From contig CANRDH010000130.1 in assembly GCA_947629295.1 (NCBI GenBank), positions 1 through 5,036 of the forward strand: 5,036 bases of DNA, in the 5' to 3' direction. Of this stretch, positions 4,848-5,036 are shown piece after piece. The notes beneath the pieces were generated by a model. It made no database searches. It was not told the origin of the DNA and worked only from the letters and a program-made list of their open reading frames with translations. Numbering within the stretch: position 1 is the first letter of the stretch; each line of letters begins with the position of its first letter. The stretch comes from an uncultured Clostridia bacterium (GTDB taxonomy: Bacteria > Bacillota > Clostridia > Oscillospirales > Acutalibacteraceae). The position numbers and the translations under genes are program-made.

Positions 4848-5036
4848 TCAGCTTTTCAGTGCCTTTTTAAGGCAATCCGTTATATAAAATACCTCTTCAT
4901 CCGTAAGCTTTGAATAAAGCGGAAGAGTTATTTCATTTTTATACATATTATAGGCATTCGGAAAATCCTTAATATCAAAACCGAGTTTTTTATATGCAGT
5001 ATGCATTGGCAAAGGTTTATAGTGTACATTTGTTGC
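4848..5036 (-). CDS. DegT/DnrJ/EryC1/StrS sugar aminotransferase, C-terminal part
   Basis: The last 62 residues of a gene that enters from the right edge. The family transfers an amino group to keto-sugar nucleotides using pyridoxal phosphate, in the cytoplasm, to make amino sugars for surface glycans, flagellin sugars or O-antigens. The tail is diagnostic: VHYKPLPMHTAYKKLGF, then DFPNAYNMYKNEITLPLY, then KLTDEEV, matching the family's C-terminal V-H-Y-x-P-L, P-x-A, and E-I-x-L-P-x-Y...L-T-D-E motifs. The catalytic lysine and cofactor site lie in the missing part (family length about 380 aa). The wording resembles PseC-like transaminases of pseudaminic-acid pathways, but this is not enough to fix the substrate. 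The stop overlaps the ribosome binding site of the truncated next gene. Confidence 0.85.
   Translation of the reverse strand, partial: ATNVHYKPLPMHTAYKKLGFDIKDFPNAYNMYKNEITLPLYSKLTDEEVFYITDCLKKALKS

Noticed and set aside
1..5036. CRISPR array, tRNA or rRNA genes
   Set aside because: No regularly spaced direct repeats, cloverleaf with CCA-type end, or conserved rRNA stretch was seen on either strand.

Overview
The window looks like chromosomal DNA from a low- to moderate-G+C Gram-positive bacterium, most likely a gut-type member of the Clostridia (Ruminococcus/Oscillospiraceae-like). The reasons are strong AGGAGG-type ribosome binding sites, near-consensus TTGACA-17-TACAAT promoters, A/T-rich spacers, and a small Clostridia-style protein with a TYPKRARGLLKKGRA signature. 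The taxon is inferred from style, not from a marker gene.

Layout, left to right. Positions 1-247 hold a long imperfect inverted repeat (4-114, possibly a MITE-like remnant) and the leader of the first gene. Positions 248-2881 (+) encode a complete P-type Ca2+-transporting ATPase of the SERCA/PMCA class (877 aa), followed by a GC-rich hairpin that probably ends transcription. Positions 3063-3434 (+) encode YccF, a small membrane protein made of two copies of the same unit, with its own near-consensus promoter. Positions 3590-4054 (+) encode an uncharacterised 154-aa protein. Its first 55 or so residues resemble the PLMP/RRXRR domain at the start of IscB proteins, but no nuclease domain follows. 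It has its own promoter, a 26-bp dyad at the predicted transcription start, and a strong internal ribosome binding site that could yield a second 91-aa product.

Positions of about 4094-4790 are an IS200-group insertion sequence: a lone Y1/HUH transposase gene (tnpA, minus strand, 4203-4667) flanked by hairpin ends. The tnpA leader can fold to hide its own ribosome binding site, and the predicted start of its own transcript lies inside that fold. Right of the IS, on the minus strand, are the first 16 codons of an unidentified gene cut off at the IS left end, and before it the last 62 residues of a DegT/DnrJ/EryC1/StrS sugar aminotransferase (4848-5036, running off the window). These are the tail of a surface-glycan or nucleotide-sugar operon that reads toward the IS.

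The genes do not form one pathway. The three plus-strand genes look like separate transcription units. The IS sits tail-to-tail against the small IscB-like gene, at a junction where the incoming glycan operon appears to be broken. The most interesting points are the free-standing PLMP/RRXRR-like protein with its dyad and internal start, the fold-back control of tnpA, and the broken gene at the IS edge.
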